Of a stretch of DNA of 64,000 nucleotides, positions 23,674-33,012 are shown in pieces. A program made the translations under genes and the position numbers. Every line of letters begins with the position of its first letter. Position 1 is the stretch's first letter. Source of the DNA: Elusimicrobia bacterium RIFOXYA2_FULL_47_53 (GTDB lineage: Bacteria > Elusimicrobiota > Endomicrobiia > Endomicrobiales > XYA2-FULL-47-53); the NCBI GenBank assembly GCA_001800315.1, contig MGVE01000020.1:156641-220640 (forward strand), read 5' to 3'. Below the pieces are notes generated by a model. That model saw only the letters and a list, made by a program, of their open reading frames with translations. It did no database searches and had not been told where the DNA came from.

Positions 23674-24525
23674 ATGTCAAAAGATAAACTAATAGATTTT
23701 TCATCCATAGAGAAAAACCTGGAACATGTGCACCAGGTGAACAAGGGGATACACGCCATACCGATAGAAAAAATTGTAGGAAGCCTCGGGCGCTACAATG
23801 ATTTTACGGAAGGGTTTCTTCCTCACAGGCAGATGATAAGCGCCAAGTATGAGAGCGTCAAGCAGGCGATGCTCAAAGACAAGCCCCTGCCCCCCATAAA
23901 GGTTTATAAAATTCTTGATAACTATTTCGTTATTGACGGGCATCACCGCATTACGGTATCAAAAAATGATCTGCAGGCGGTCTCTATAGACGCTGAGGTA
24001 ATAGAAATTAAGTTTGACCTGGACTTAAGTTCCAAAAAGAAGTACCAGTATAATACCGAACAGGCCAAGGAATTCTTGATTCTTCTGGAGGAAAATGAGT
24101 TTCAGGACGAAACTTTCCTCAGGAATTCAATACTTAAGTATCCGCTTAAAGTCACAGACCTGACCAGTTACGGTAAATTGTTTGAAGAAATAAACGACTT
24201 TAAGAAAAATTACAATAACGGAGAGCTGGCGAAAAGGGGGATTATTTACGCGAGTTATCTCTGGTATGAAAAAAGATTTCTCCCGGCGGCCGAAATAATA
24301 ATATCCGAGGATCTTTTAAAAAGTTTTCCAAACCGCACATATACTGATCTATATATTTGGATACAGCAGCACAAGTACTACCTGAGCCAGCGTTCCGGCC
24401 ATGATGTAGGGTTTGATTTTACAAAGGATGACTTTGTTCAAAAATTCAGAAAGGCAAAATTTCTGGACTTACTCCCTCCTATAGTGCATGACATCGTGGG
24501 AGTGATAAAAAAAGTCGCCCCATAG
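23674..24525 (+). CDS. ParB/sulfiredoxin-like N-terminal domain protein
   Basis: The product is 283 aa from the ATG at 23674, chosen because TTGGAG lies 8 bp upstream; a TTG at 23662 overlaps that site. Residues about 25-110 contain IPIEKIVGSLGRYNDF, KPLPPIKVYKIL and VIDGHHRITVSK, the ParB-N/SrxA nuclease-like fold with DGHHR as nucleotide-binding motif. The remaining 170 residues are helical and unassigned. No HTH domain of true ParB is visible, so partitioning is unlikely. The following phosphoesterase starts 8 bp after the stop, suggesting an operon. Confidence 0.75.
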   Translation: MSKDKLIDFSSIEKNLEHVHQVNKGIHAIPIEKIVGSLGRYNDFTEGFLPHRQMISAKYESVKQAMLKDKPLPPIKVYKILDNYFVIDGHHRITVSKNDLQAVSIDAEVIEIKFDLDLSSKKKYQYNTEQAKEFLILLEENEFQDETFLRNSILKYPLKVTDLTSYGKLFEEINDFKKNYNNGELAKRGIIYASYLWYEKRFLPAAEIIISEDLLKSFPNRTYTDLYIWIQQHKYYLSQRSGHDVGFDFTKDDFVQKFRKAKFLDLLPPIVHDIVGVIKKVAP

Positions 24526-24533
24526 GGCAAACT

Positions 24534-25274
24534 ATGAATATTCTGGCTGTCACTGATACCGAGAGCCCGGCCTTAGAGAACATTGTTTCGCGGTCGCCGG
24601 AAAAGCTCAAAAATGTCTCCATGATTATTTCATGCGGAGACTTAGACAGCAGTTATTTGGAATTCCTTGTTGACGGATTAAACAGGGAATTCTTTTTTGT
24701 CTGCGGAAACCACTCGGCCAAGCCTTCAGGGGAGCCCGATCCCGACAGTCCGGTGGAGCGGATGCTGGAGCACATGAGGAAGTTTCATAAGAAAGATTCG
24801 TGCTATGTCGCGGGCCAGTACGACTTGCATGGAAGGCTTGTGGTTTTGGGGCAATATATTCTGGTGGGTTTTGGCGGTTCCGGCTGGTACAGCGGCAGGG
24901 GGAACGAATATTCCGAGGCAGAGATGTCCAGGGTAGTAAGAAAAACGGCAAGAAAAATTAAAATGCTCAAGTTTCGTGATAAAATAATGGGGCGCAGGCA
25001 GAAAGAGATTATTGTAGTTTCGCATGCTCCGATCTTTCAGATACACGACAGGCCGGATCCCTGTCATCGGGGTTTCAAATGTTTTCTGGATTTCCTGAAT
25101 AAATTGACTCCTCTGCTCTGGCTGCACGGGCATATTCATTTAAGGGATATCAACAAGAACGAGATAAGCGTGATAGGCGGTACAACTATCGTAAATGTTT
25201 TCGGCCATAAATTTATCACAGTGAATACAAATAAGATTGATGTATCGTCAAGAGCCGACATCCTTGACAAGTAA
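24534..25274 (+). CDS. calcineurin-like metallophosphoesterase
   Basis: The 246-aa product has the family motifs in order: VTDTE near 6 (DxE where DxH is usual), SCGDLD near 34, FVCGNHS near 58, VVSHAP near 163 and WLHGHIHL near 199. These ligate a dinuclear metal centre. The Asp-x-His to Asp-x-Glu change at the first motif is a known variation. The substrate is unknown. It lies 8 bp behind the ParB-like gene and 51 bp before tRNA-fMet. Confidence 0.85.
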   Translation: MNILAVTDTESPALENIVSRSPEKLKNVSMIISCGDLDSSYLEFLVDGLNREFFFVCGNHSAKPSGEPDPDSPVERMLEHMRKFHKKDSCYVAGQYDLHGRLVVLGQYILVGFGGSGWYSGRGNEYSEAEMSRVVRKTARKIKMLKFRDKIMGRRQKEIIVVSHAPIFQIHDRPDPCHRGFKCFLDFLNKLTPLLWLHGHIHLRDINKNEISVIGGTTIVNVFGHKFITVNTNKIDVSSRADILDK

Positions 25275-25325
25275 CGGGATATTAAGTATAATCCTGCTTC
25301 GTACTTGAAGTTGATTTACATAGAT

Positions 25326-25399
<74 letters not shown>

Positions 25400-25407
25400 T
25401 ATTTTTT

Positions 25408-25895
25408 GAAGATGTGATATCCGCGCAGCGGAATCACATTTTTCTTTTTTGCGGGGGGTAGCTGCAGCCAGGCGAGGGCAGGAGAATCCTGCACCCACTG
25501 AGTGTCCGCCACGGGCGGACGAGCCACGAAGGGCGCCGAGCTTGCGAGGCGGCAAACCGATTTTGTTTTGAAGATGTGATATCCGCGCAGCGGAATCACA
25601 TTTTTCTTTTTTCTGGTGGTTAGCGGCAGCCAGGCGAGGGCAGGAGAATCCTGCACCCACTTAAGTGTCCGCCACGGGCGGACGAGCCACAAAGGGCGCC
25701 GAGCTTGCGAGGCGGCAAACCGATTTTGTTTTGAAGATGTGATATCCGCGCAGCGGAATCACATTTTTCTTTTTTGAGGTGGTTATCGGCAGCCAGGCGA
25801 GGGCAGGAGAATCCTGCGCCCACTTAAGTGTCCGCCACGGGCGGACGAGCCACGAAGGGCGCCGAGCTTGCGAGGCGGAAAACCGATTTTGTTTT
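25408..25895. repeat. three tandem 162-163-bp hairpin-rich units after tRNA-fMet
   Basis: Units at 25408-25569, 25570-25732 and 25733-25895 are nearly identical, and a 10-bp start of a fourth follows. Each holds three hairpins: GTGATATCCGC-GCA-GCGGAATCAC followed by a run rich in T (terminator-like), GCAGGA-GAA-TCCTGC, and GTCCGCC-ACG-GGCGGAC. Long antisense frames across them are a by-product of the repetition. The first unit begins 8 bp after the tRNA and could terminate it. Confidence 0.8.
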
Positions 25896-26252
25896 GAAGA
25901 TGTGGCCGCATATTTATTGACTATTAAGTGAAAATTCAAGAAAATACTCACTAAATATCTGAAAAGGTTGCCGTTTTTCGCTTCATTCCGGCGTTCCGTA
26001 TGTTTTGATAAATCGTATTAAATAATAAAGTATTTTTTAATAAGAATAGGTTGACAAGTATGGGCTTTTGTGCTATATTTTATATCGCATTGCCGGACAG
26101 TTTTTATGTTTTTTCGCTTGAATTTTATTATGGAAATATATTTGTTTAAGCAAGAGGATATTTATTGTTGCCGGACCAGCCATATCGCAACCGCGCGGGA
26201 AATTTTTTTATTTCGTTTCAAAAAATCAAGAACTTCCGAGGAGAAAAGCTAA
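25896..26252 (+). promoter_or_regulatory. leader region of the kinase operon, promoter at 26051-26079
   Basis: TTGACA (26051-26056), a 17-bp spacer and TATATT (26074-26079) form a strong sigma-70 promoter about 167 bp upstream of the kinase ATG. The transcribed leader has no recognised riboswitch. A 60-codon frame at 26070-26252 overlaps the promoter and is not convincing. The kinase ribosome-binding site GAGGAG lies near 26238. Confidence 0.75.
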
Positions 26253-29200
26253 ATGTCAGACAATCAGCTTCCAAAAGAGCAGATGCTTTTTAACGGCCAG
26301 TATCTTGTCATCAAGAAGCTCGGCCAGGGCGGGTTCGGAATCGTATGGGAGGCTTTTGATTTCAGCCTCAAGAATTTTGTGGCCATAAAGGAACTTCTCA
26401 AAGAATACGCCGAGGTAAGGTTCGTTGAGATGTTTTATAAAGAAGCCCTTATGGCAAAAAACCTGATACACGACAATATTGTCAGAGTCCAGCATTTCTG
26501 GAAAGGCGATAACGGTTCGTATTATATCGTGATGGATTATGTGCTCGGAAGAGACTTGGGGCTGGTGCTGAAAAAATGTTCGGAGAAGGGCGTAAAACTG
26601 CCGTGGGAGTTAAGCATATTTATATGCGGCGGCGTGCTGAAGGCTCTTGATTACTCAAACCGGCTGGCGAAAGATACTACCACGGGCAAACCTTACGGAA
26701 TTGTGTACCGCGATGTTTCGCCCGGGAATGTGATGGTGTTTTTTGACGGCAATATAAAAATAAGCGATTTCGGTATAGCAAAAACCGCCGAAGAACTCAG
26801 CAGAAAATCAAAGCAAAAGATAGTTACCGGCAAATACGCTTATATGTCGCCCGAGCAGATCTCGGGAGATTCAAATATTGACCACAGGTCGGATATTTTC
26901 TCGGTCGGAATACTTCTCTACGAAATGCTCACCGGAGAACAACTCTTTACGGGAGATGTAGATGCCATAAGGAAGCAGGTCACGGACGCCGCCATTAACC
27001 TGGAGCCGTTAAAAAAGCTGGGCCTGCCCGATGAGCTCGGAGAGATTATAGCCAAAGCGCTCAAGAGAGACAAAACAAAGAGGTATCAGGCGGCGCTTGA
27101 GATGTTCCGGGACTTAAGAAGGCTTCTTAAATTCAAAGAGACAGAGGAACTGCAGTCCGAACTTTCAACTTTTATATGCAATATACTTGTTGACGAGATA
27201 TTGGTTGACAATAAACTGCTTGACTGGGTGCGCCAGCTGAACCTGCAGGATATCAAGATGCTGCCCGAAGTAAATAAAATATCGTGTAAAGATTTTATTA
27301 TGGGTGAAGCGGATGTTGAGGAGGAATATGCTCCGCCCCCTCCCGCCCCTCAGCCGGAACCGGTTGAAGAAAGCGAACCTGAGACTGAACCCGCCCCTGA
27401 AATCGTCCCCGAAACCGCTTCGGAACCAGTTGAGCCGCTCCCCAAGATTGAATCTGAGCCCGTTCTGAGCCATTCTGAAGAGAAGGCTTCTCCCGAGGCT
27501 GTGACTCCTCCGGCGGCTGAAAAGGCTCCGGAACAAAAGGGCGCTGCTGAGGACGCGAAAGAAATAATCGCGCCTTCTAAGGCTGCCGCTGAAGTTCCCG
27601 CGGAAAAGGCTAAGCCGGAAGCCGTTAAAGAAAAAACAATTCCGCCGAAAGTTGTTGAGAAGGCGCCGGCGCAGAAGCCAAAACCCGAGCCCGTAAAGGC
27701 TAAAACAGTCCCTCCTAAAACCAAAGAGCAGCGTCCCGCCGAACCGCGCGCCGCCGCGGTGGAAGCGCAGGGCGAAGAGCGCGGCAAAACGGTGTTTGAA
27801 GAGGTGGGAGACTGGTTTTCCAAAAAATTTAAAGTATACAAGAAAAGGCTTATCACGGTAATGGCCGCTCTGGTGGTCACCGCGGTTCTGCTTGTCGTTG
27901 TTGACACATTCGCGCGCGTAACCCCGTTCGGAAAAAACATTTATTCCAGGATATATCCTCCCGACACCGTGATAACCACGGTTCCCAGCGGAGCGCGAGT
28001 TTCATTGAAAACCCGCGACAACACATTTATTATCTCGGAAGCCGATTCAACATATCCCATTGAGTTAAGGAAGGTAGTGCCGCAAAGCTATATACTCACG
28101 GCCTACAAGGAAGGGTTTAAGCCGATTGAAAAAATCGTTACTGTGGAAGAAAAGGGGAGCATAAAAGGTTCCCAGAGAATAGATGTTGTGTTTGAATTTA
28201 CGCTAAATGTCTTTTCGGAACCCGCGGGCGCCGATGTTGTCATAGACGGAAACAAGTACGGAGTTACGCCCTGGAAGGGCGACCTTGTGGCCGGCGAGCA
28301 CACAGTCAAGCTGACGCTGAAAGGATTTGATAACCTCGGCTCCGACGCTAAAGAGGCCAGAGAGGGGCAGTGCAGCCTGGATTTCACGCAGTCTGACGAT
28401 GCCGGAATTTTCGGCGGGATAGACACGAAATACTGGAAGTACGATATTACGAGCCAGGACGGCGCCAAGATGTTTAATGTTTACGGCACGATGTTCCGCC
28501 GGGTAAAAATAGATTCCAGCCCCCAGAGCATGGCGGTTTATGTAGGCGATGAAAAGCAGTCAAAGGGAAACACTCCGCTCGCGCTTCCCATGAAGCCGGG
28601 AGAGTACAGAGTTACCTTCGCCGACCCCAACGGCTTATACGAAAATACCGCCAGGACATTGAAAGTGGATGCGATTTTTGACGGCACAATTTCCGCCACT
28701 CTTAAAAAATATGTAAGGTTTAAAGTCGCGGTTAAGGGCGAACCCGCCAAAGCTGTTTCCGCGGATTTAAAAATTACCGGCAACGGCATTAATCTGACGA
28801 AGAATATTTCCAGCAACAGTCCGGAAAGGATAGCTCTGCCTCTCGGCGTCTATAAGGCTGTGTTTGACGGCGGAAAGGAATTCAGGCCGGTAACCGTAAA
28901 AGATATAAATATTTCACAGCAGTCAACGATAGCCGCCGAATTGGAGTATGTGGATTCCGAGCTCCAGGTAAATGTAAAAGAGGAAGGAACCGGGAAGATT
29001 GTTGCCGGCGCGTATGTATGGATGGACGGAAGAATAATGGGCAAGACAGATGACAAAGGTACTTGGAAGAATACCGTTAAATTCGGCTCAAGCACTATCA
29101 GAATAGTCGCGAACGGCTACGACGAAAAGTTCGTAGAGGCCGGAATATTGCCCGGGAAATTAAACACTGTTAGTATAGAACTTCATATCAGTCAGCCGCC

Positions 29201-29462
29201 TCCGGCTGCTTCCGACCAGCCTGTAAGCCCGGCCGCGCTGACCGGCGATGTGATTCAGACGAACAAGTCCATATTTACGGGTTCTGCCATAAAGGACCGT
29301 GTTGTAAAACCAGCTGCCAGGCCGGTGCCGTCCAGAAGCAGTGACACATCTATGTTCAGCAAGGAAGCCATAAAGTGCTCCAACTGCGGAAAAGAATATC
29401 CGGCCGGCTCAAGGAAACTGAGGTTCTGTATCAACTGCGGCAAGACGCTCAAGTGGGAATAA
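26253..29462 (+). CDS. trans-membrane Ser/Thr protein kinase with periplasmic PEGA domains and zinc ribbon
   Basis: The product is 1069 aa. The cytosolic PknB-like kinase (residues 12-290) has P-loop GQGGFG near 24-29, catalytic lysine in VAIKEL near 46, YRDVSPGN with D154, ISDFG near 172 and MSPEQ in the activation segment. A Pro/Glu/Ala-rich linker (about 350-515) leads to one membrane helix near 532-552. Outside are PEGA-type repeats (TTVPSGARVSLKT, FSEPAGADVVIDG, IDSSPQSMAVYVG) and a carboxypeptidase-like beta domain near 915. The C-terminus is a CxxC-CxxC zinc ribbon (SNCGKEYP, FCINCGK), unusual on the periplasmic side. It is the first gene of the operon. Confidence 0.9.
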   Translation: MSDNQLPKEQMLFNGQYLVIKKLGQGGFGIVWEAFDFSLKNFVAIKELLKEYAEVRFVEMFYKEALMAKNLIHDNIVRVQHFWKGDNGSYYIVMDYVLGRDLGLVLKKCSEKGVKLPWELSIFICGGVLKALDYSNRLAKDTTTGKPYGIVYRDVSPGNVMVFFDGNIKISDFGIAKTAEELSRKSKQKIVTGKYAYMSPEQISGDSNIDHRSDIFSVGILLYEMLTGEQLFTGDVDAIRKQVTDAAINLEPLKKLGLPDELGEIIAKALKRDKTKRYQAALEMFRDLRRLLKFKETEELQSELSTFICNILVDEILVDNKLLDWVRQLNLQDIKMLPEVNKISCKDFIMGEADVEEEYAPPPPAPQPEPVEESEPETEPAPEIVPETASEPVEPLPKIESEPVLSHSEEKASPEAVTPPAAEKAPEQKGAAEDAKEIIAPSKAAAEVPAEKAKPEAVKEKTIPPKVVEKAPAQKPKPEPVKAKTVPPKTKEQRPAEPRAAAVEAQGEERGKTVFEEVGDWFSKKFKVYKKRLITVMAALVVTAVLLVVVDTFARVTPFGKNIYSRIYPPDTVITTVPSGARVSLKTRDNTFIISEADSTYPIELRKVVPQSYILTAYKEGFKPIEKIVTVEEKGSIKGSQRIDVVFEFTLNVFSEPAGADVVIDGNKYGVTPWKGDLVAGEHTVKLTLKGFDNLGSDAKEAREGQCSLDFTQSDDAGIFGGIDTKYWKYDITSQDGAKMFNVYGTMFRRVKIDSSPQSMAVYVGDEKQSKGNTPLALPMKPGEYRVTFADPNGLYENTARTLKVDAIFDGTISATLKKYVRFKVAVKGEPAKAVSADLKITGNGINLTKNISSNSPERIALPLGVYKAVFDGGKEFRPVTVKDINISQQSTIAAELEYVDSELQVNVKEEGTGKIVAGAYVWMDGRIMGKTDDKGTWKNTVKFGSSTIRIVANGYDEKFVEAGILPGKLNTVSIELHISQPPPAASDQPVSPAALTGDVIQTNKSIFTGSAIKDRVVKPAARPVPSRSSDTSMFSKEAIKCSNCGKEYPAGSRKLRFCINCGKTLKWE

Positions 29463-29466
29463 AATA

Positions 29467-30678
29467 ATGAAATATATATTAAAGCCTATATTGTATTTAC
29501 TCTGCCTTATGTTTCTTGTGTCCGCGGCTGTATTTGCCGAGATACCAAAAAATATGAGCTTTCAAGGCAAGCTGACTGACTCGGCGGGCAATGAACTCTC
29601 GGGCGATTATGATTTCCGTTTCAGCATATACACGCTCTCTTCCGGCGGCGCTTCGCTTTGGAGCGAGGATCAGGTTAATGTGTCGGTTGTCGGAGGACTG
29701 TACAATGTTACGCTTGGCGTGAACACCGCCCTGAATCTTCCTTTTGATTCCGCGTATTACCTTGAAGTGGCGGTCAAAAAATCAGGAACGGCCTCCTTTG
29801 ACAATCCCATGACTCCGCGGCACCTGCTAACCGCAAGCCCGTATGCTTTAGGTGTCACGGGAATTGACAAAGGCGACTGGAAACAGCTTGTGTCAAGCGG
29901 TACAACCACATTACACTCGCACGCGGGGGCAGGATTGGGAGATATGACAATGGCGGTCTACGATTCGGACAGTGACAATATTGTTAACGATGCGGAAAGT
30001 GTGCGCTTGTTAAGAGTATCCGCATCCACCGGTATAATTACTGGAATAATTCCGAACTCAGTTAAGGTTACTACCGGGAGCATTATTACATCTGCCGGGG
30101 CCGCGAATACTACGACATTCCTTCGCGGAGATGCGCGCTGGGAAGTCCCAGCGTTTACTGGTAATATTAATACAACTCAAATTAATGCTGGTATAATACC
30201 CGATTCCGTCAAGATAACAACAGGAAATGTGGCGGCGTCTGGCACCCCAAGCGGGACAACATTCCTTAGAGGCGATGGCCAATGGGGTTCGCCCGCGGGT
30301 TCGTCTTTTCCTTCGGTGGTTTTTGCATATGAAACGGCATCTGATGCTTTGACTGGAACTCCAACAAATATTTTCTCAGCTCAGATAACGCCGACCTCGG
30401 CGTCAAACAGGGTTAAAGCCACAGTTTGTGTTCAGATAAATAATGTAGGCGATACCGGTGTTTGCACGCATACAGTTATATTAAGGAGAGGAATAACAGA
30501 TTTGATTTCTTTTTACGCCGGGACTTCAGACAATGCAGAGAAACCCACCATATCGTTTACTTTTGTTGATTCGCCCGGCACAACAAGCGCTACCGTATAT
30601 TACATACGGGCGCTTACGGATAGCGCCTCTGCCGAGGCAGTTAATAAAACGATAACTCTTGAGGAAGTTGGGCCATGA
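29467..30678 (+). CDS. secreted collar/tail-fibre-like protein
   Basis: The product is 403 aa. A signal peptide (MKYILKPILYLLCLMFLVSAAVFA) precedes a beta-rich N-terminal domain starting NMSFQGKLTDSAGNELSGDY, also found in the next gene. Two spaced copies of TTFLRGD(A/G)xW (near 218 and 266) match the tail-fibre-like LRGDGTW motif, and the C-terminal 100 residues form a separate beta-sandwich-like domain. It probably acts at the cell surface as a fibre or adhesin. The stop of the kinase is 4 bp upstream, so translation is coupled. No enzymatic motif is seen. Confidence 0.75.
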   Translation: MKYILKPILYLLCLMFLVSAAVFAEIPKNMSFQGKLTDSAGNELSGDYDFRFSIYTLSSGGASLWSEDQVNVSVVGGLYNVTLGVNTALNLPFDSAYYLEVAVKKSGTASFDNPMTPRHLLTASPYALGVTGIDKGDWKQLVSSGTTTLHSHAGAGLGDMTMAVYDSDSDNIVNDAESVRLLRVSASTGIITGIIPNSVKVTTGSIITSAGAANTTTFLRGDARWEVPAFTGNINTTQINAGIIPDSVKITTGNVAASGTPSGTTFLRGDGQWGSPAGSSFPSVVFAYETASDALTGTPTNIFSAQITPTSASNRVKATVCVQINNVGDTGVCTHTVILRRGITDLISFYAGTSDNAEKPTISFTFVDSPGTTSATVYYIRALTDSASAEAVNKTITLEEVGP

Positions 30679-30739
30679 TATTTTGTATTGAGCGTTGGGG
30701 TGCGAATAGTCAAATACATTAAGCTTTTGGGAGACAAAA

Positions 30740-32992
30740 ATGGGTAAAACCAAATTTATTGCGGCATTGTTTGTTCTGCTTATTCCTGTAATCGCAGGGG
30801 CGGCGACGCCAAAAATGATAAGTTTTCAGGGCAAACTTACCGATTCCAGCAATAACGCGTTAAACGGTTCGTACGATTTTATTTTTACAATTTATGACAA
30901 TGCAACTGCCGGCACCGCTCAGTGGACTGAAACTCAGACAGGCATTACCGTAACTAACGGTTTGTACAGCGTTGACCTTGGCGCTGTTAATGCCATCACC
31001 AGCTCCTTTGATGCCCCTTACTGGCTGGATGTCCAGGTGAGGCCTACCGGCGGAGGAACCTATGAGCCGTTGTCTCCACGCCACCGCTTAACAAGCAGCC
31101 CCTACGCTTTTATGAGCGATTACGCGTTAAATGTCAGCTCCGCGAATAATTACTGGCTGCAGCTTACATCCGGAGGCGCCACAAACCTGCATACTCATGC
31201 TTCCGGTACTCCGACCGCTCACGCGGCAACTCACGCGGCCGGCGCCGGTGACGCGGTGACAATAAGTACCAGTCAGATTGTGAACGGTTCAATCACTTCA
31301 ACAAAAATAGCAAATGTCAACGCAAGTGTTTTTAATCTCAATCTAAGTACTTTTACTTTGGGTTATTTGTCGGCTACGAGAGTACATGGCGGCCAATATT
31401 TTGGAGACGGATCGCAGTTGAGCGGAATTGTGGCGACGGTTGCCGATGGTTCAATAACAACAGCCAAGCTGGCGGCAAATGCCGTGAATGGCGAGAAGAT
31501 ATCGCCTACGGTGATAGCATCCACGCATATGGCCGGCCATGATAACCATAGCGTCAACTACGATATTGAAGTTTCAAGCTCCGGATATGCGGCGGTATCT
31601 GGTTCCGCGAGGAATCTGGCAAGCGGCACATATTTCAACGATGTAAAAGTTTCAACAGCGATATATGCTGACAGCGCGGGCAGCGCGACGGTTGCCGATG
31701 GTTCAATAACAACAGCCAAGCTGGCGGCAAATGCCGTGAATGGCGAGAAGATATCGCCTACGGTGATAGCATCCACGCATATGGCCGGCCATGATAACCA
31801 TAGCGTCAACTACGATATTGAAGTTTCAAGCTCCGGATATGCGGCGGTATCTGGTTCCGCGAGGAATCTGGCAAGCGGCACATATTTCAACGATGTAAAA
31901 GTTTCAACAGCGATATATGCTGACAGCGCGGGCAGCGCGACGGTTGCCGATGGTTCAATAACAACAGCCAAGCTGGCGGCAAACGCCGTGAATGGCGAGA
32001 AGATATCGCCTACGGTGATAGCATCCACGCATATGGCGGGCAATAACAACGATAGTATCGTTTATGATATTAAAGTTACAACTGCGATGTCTGTTCGCGA
32101 TGAGGGGATAGTTCCGGCTAAAATGGCGAATTCGGACAGTCATTTTAACTTAAACCTGACGACATTTACCTTTAAACATGCGAATGTATTGGGGATATTA
32201 AATTCGGCAAATGCCAATATTGGTCTTTTAGAGGGTAGCTCCGGACACGCAAAATTAGAAGTGGTGGGAACTGGCGATCATATGATAATAAATAACCCGG
32301 CCGCCGGAGCCAATAAGACATTGTGGCTTATTAAATCCACAGGTGATTATCTGGAGTTTGTGGCCCCTAATGATGGATGGACAACATGGCCGGCGGCAAT
32401 GAAGATCAGCAGGGACGGAATACTCACACCAACTTACGGCCTGATAGCATCTACCATAACTGCCTACAACGGCATAATAGCTTCTACTGTTGTGGTAACA
32501 GGTGCCAATGAAAACGGATACAGTCTTACGCTTTCTTCGGGAATAAGCGCTCCAAATGGAAGGATAACAGCTGAATATTTCACTGGCGATGGTTCAAGGC
32601 TCTCCGGAACAAAAAATATCGCAGTTTGGTATAAGGTATATGCGGATACTTCTACCGATCAGTTGGTTGGCGAGCAGGTAATATTTACCGCACCGCGGGC
32701 AATCACAATAACAGCCATTAAAATTGAACCTGCCGGTGATTTGTCTGGCCACCCCGTAAATTATGCGACCGTTGCTGTTAACAGGTATAATTCTGATGGG
32801 ACGGGTGGTGTGTCGGTAGCAACTGTTGCCACTTCCGGTACAAGCTGGACTAAATTTGATGTAATAACTCCAGGGAGTTTGAGCAATACAAGTTTGGCGG
32901 CAGGGCAGAAAATTACGGTCGCTATTACAAAAGATGGTGGCGGTGTCGTAGTTCCGATAATGGCCTTGCAAGTAGAATATACAGCTGATTGA
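30740..32992 (+). CDS. secreted fibre-like protein with identical internal 84-residue repeats
   Basis: The product is 750 aa with a signal peptide (LFVLLIPVIAGAATP) and the same FQGKLTDSSNNALNGSYDF domain as the preceding gene. Residues about 233-435 carry 84-residue repeats beginning VADGSITTAKLAANAVNG. Two full copies and a partial third are encoded by DNA that is identical over 252 bp (from 31441 and 31693; third from 31945). A C-terminal beta domain follows (from about 620). Surface fibre or adhesin is inferred. GGGAGA precedes the ATG. Confidence 0.8.
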   Translation: MGKTKFIAALFVLLIPVIAGAATPKMISFQGKLTDSSNNALNGSYDFIFTIYDNATAGTAQWTETQTGITVTNGLYSVDLGAVNAITSSFDAPYWLDVQVRPTGGGTYEPLSPRHRLTSSPYAFMSDYALNVSSANNYWLQLTSGGATNLHTHASGTPTAHAATHAAGAGDAVTISTSQIVNGSITSTKIANVNASVFNLNLSTFTLGYLSATRVHGGQYFGDGSQLSGIVATVADGSITTAKLAANAVNGEKISPTVIASTHMAGHDNHSVNYDIEVSSSGYAAVSGSARNLASGTYFNDVKVSTAIYADSAGSATVADGSITTAKLAANAVNGEKISPTVIASTHMAGHDNHSVNYDIEVSSSGYAAVSGSARNLASGTYFNDVKVSTAIYADSAGSATVADGSITTAKLAANAVNGEKISPTVIASTHMAGNNNDSIVYDIKVTTAMSVRDEGIVPAKMANSDSHFNLNLTTFTFKHANVLGILNSANANIGLLEGSSGHAKLEVVGTGDHMIINNPAAGANKTLWLIKSTGDYLEFVAPNDGWTTWPAAMKISRDGILTPTYGLIASTITAYNGIIASTVVVTGANENGYSLTLSSGISAPNGRITAEYFTGDGSRLSGTKNIAVWYKVYADTSTDQLVGEQVIFTAPRAITITAIKIEPAGDLSGHPVNYATVAVNRYNSDGTGGVSVATVATSGTSWTKFDVITPGSLSNTSLAAGQKITVAITKDGGGVVVPIMALQVEYTAD
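31441..32038 (+). repeat. 252-bp direct repeats inside the fibre gene
   Basis: Copies begin at 31441, 31693 and 31945. The first two appear identical at every base I compared over 252 bp. The third shares about 90 bp with a single T-to-C change before diverging (GGCCGGCCATGA becomes GGCGGGCAATAA). Exact identity including third codon positions indicates a recent duplication or gene conversion and allows length variation by slippage or recombination. Confidence 0.9.
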
Positions 32993-33012
32993 TTAAACTA
33001 AAACAGGTTGAT

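Noticed and set aside
25408-25895. Possible CRISPR array
   Set aside because: The units are about 163 bp and directly abutting with no unique spacers, and no cas genes are in the window.
26070-26252. 60-codon frame before the kinase
   Set aside because: It begins within the promoter (the -10 box ends at 26079), has no ribosome-binding site and ends at the kinase start by chance.
27350-27940. Long minus-strand frame of 196 codons inside the kinase gene
   Set aside because: It mirrors the low-complexity Pro/Glu/Ala linker of the kinase in the opposite strand and lacks a start signal.
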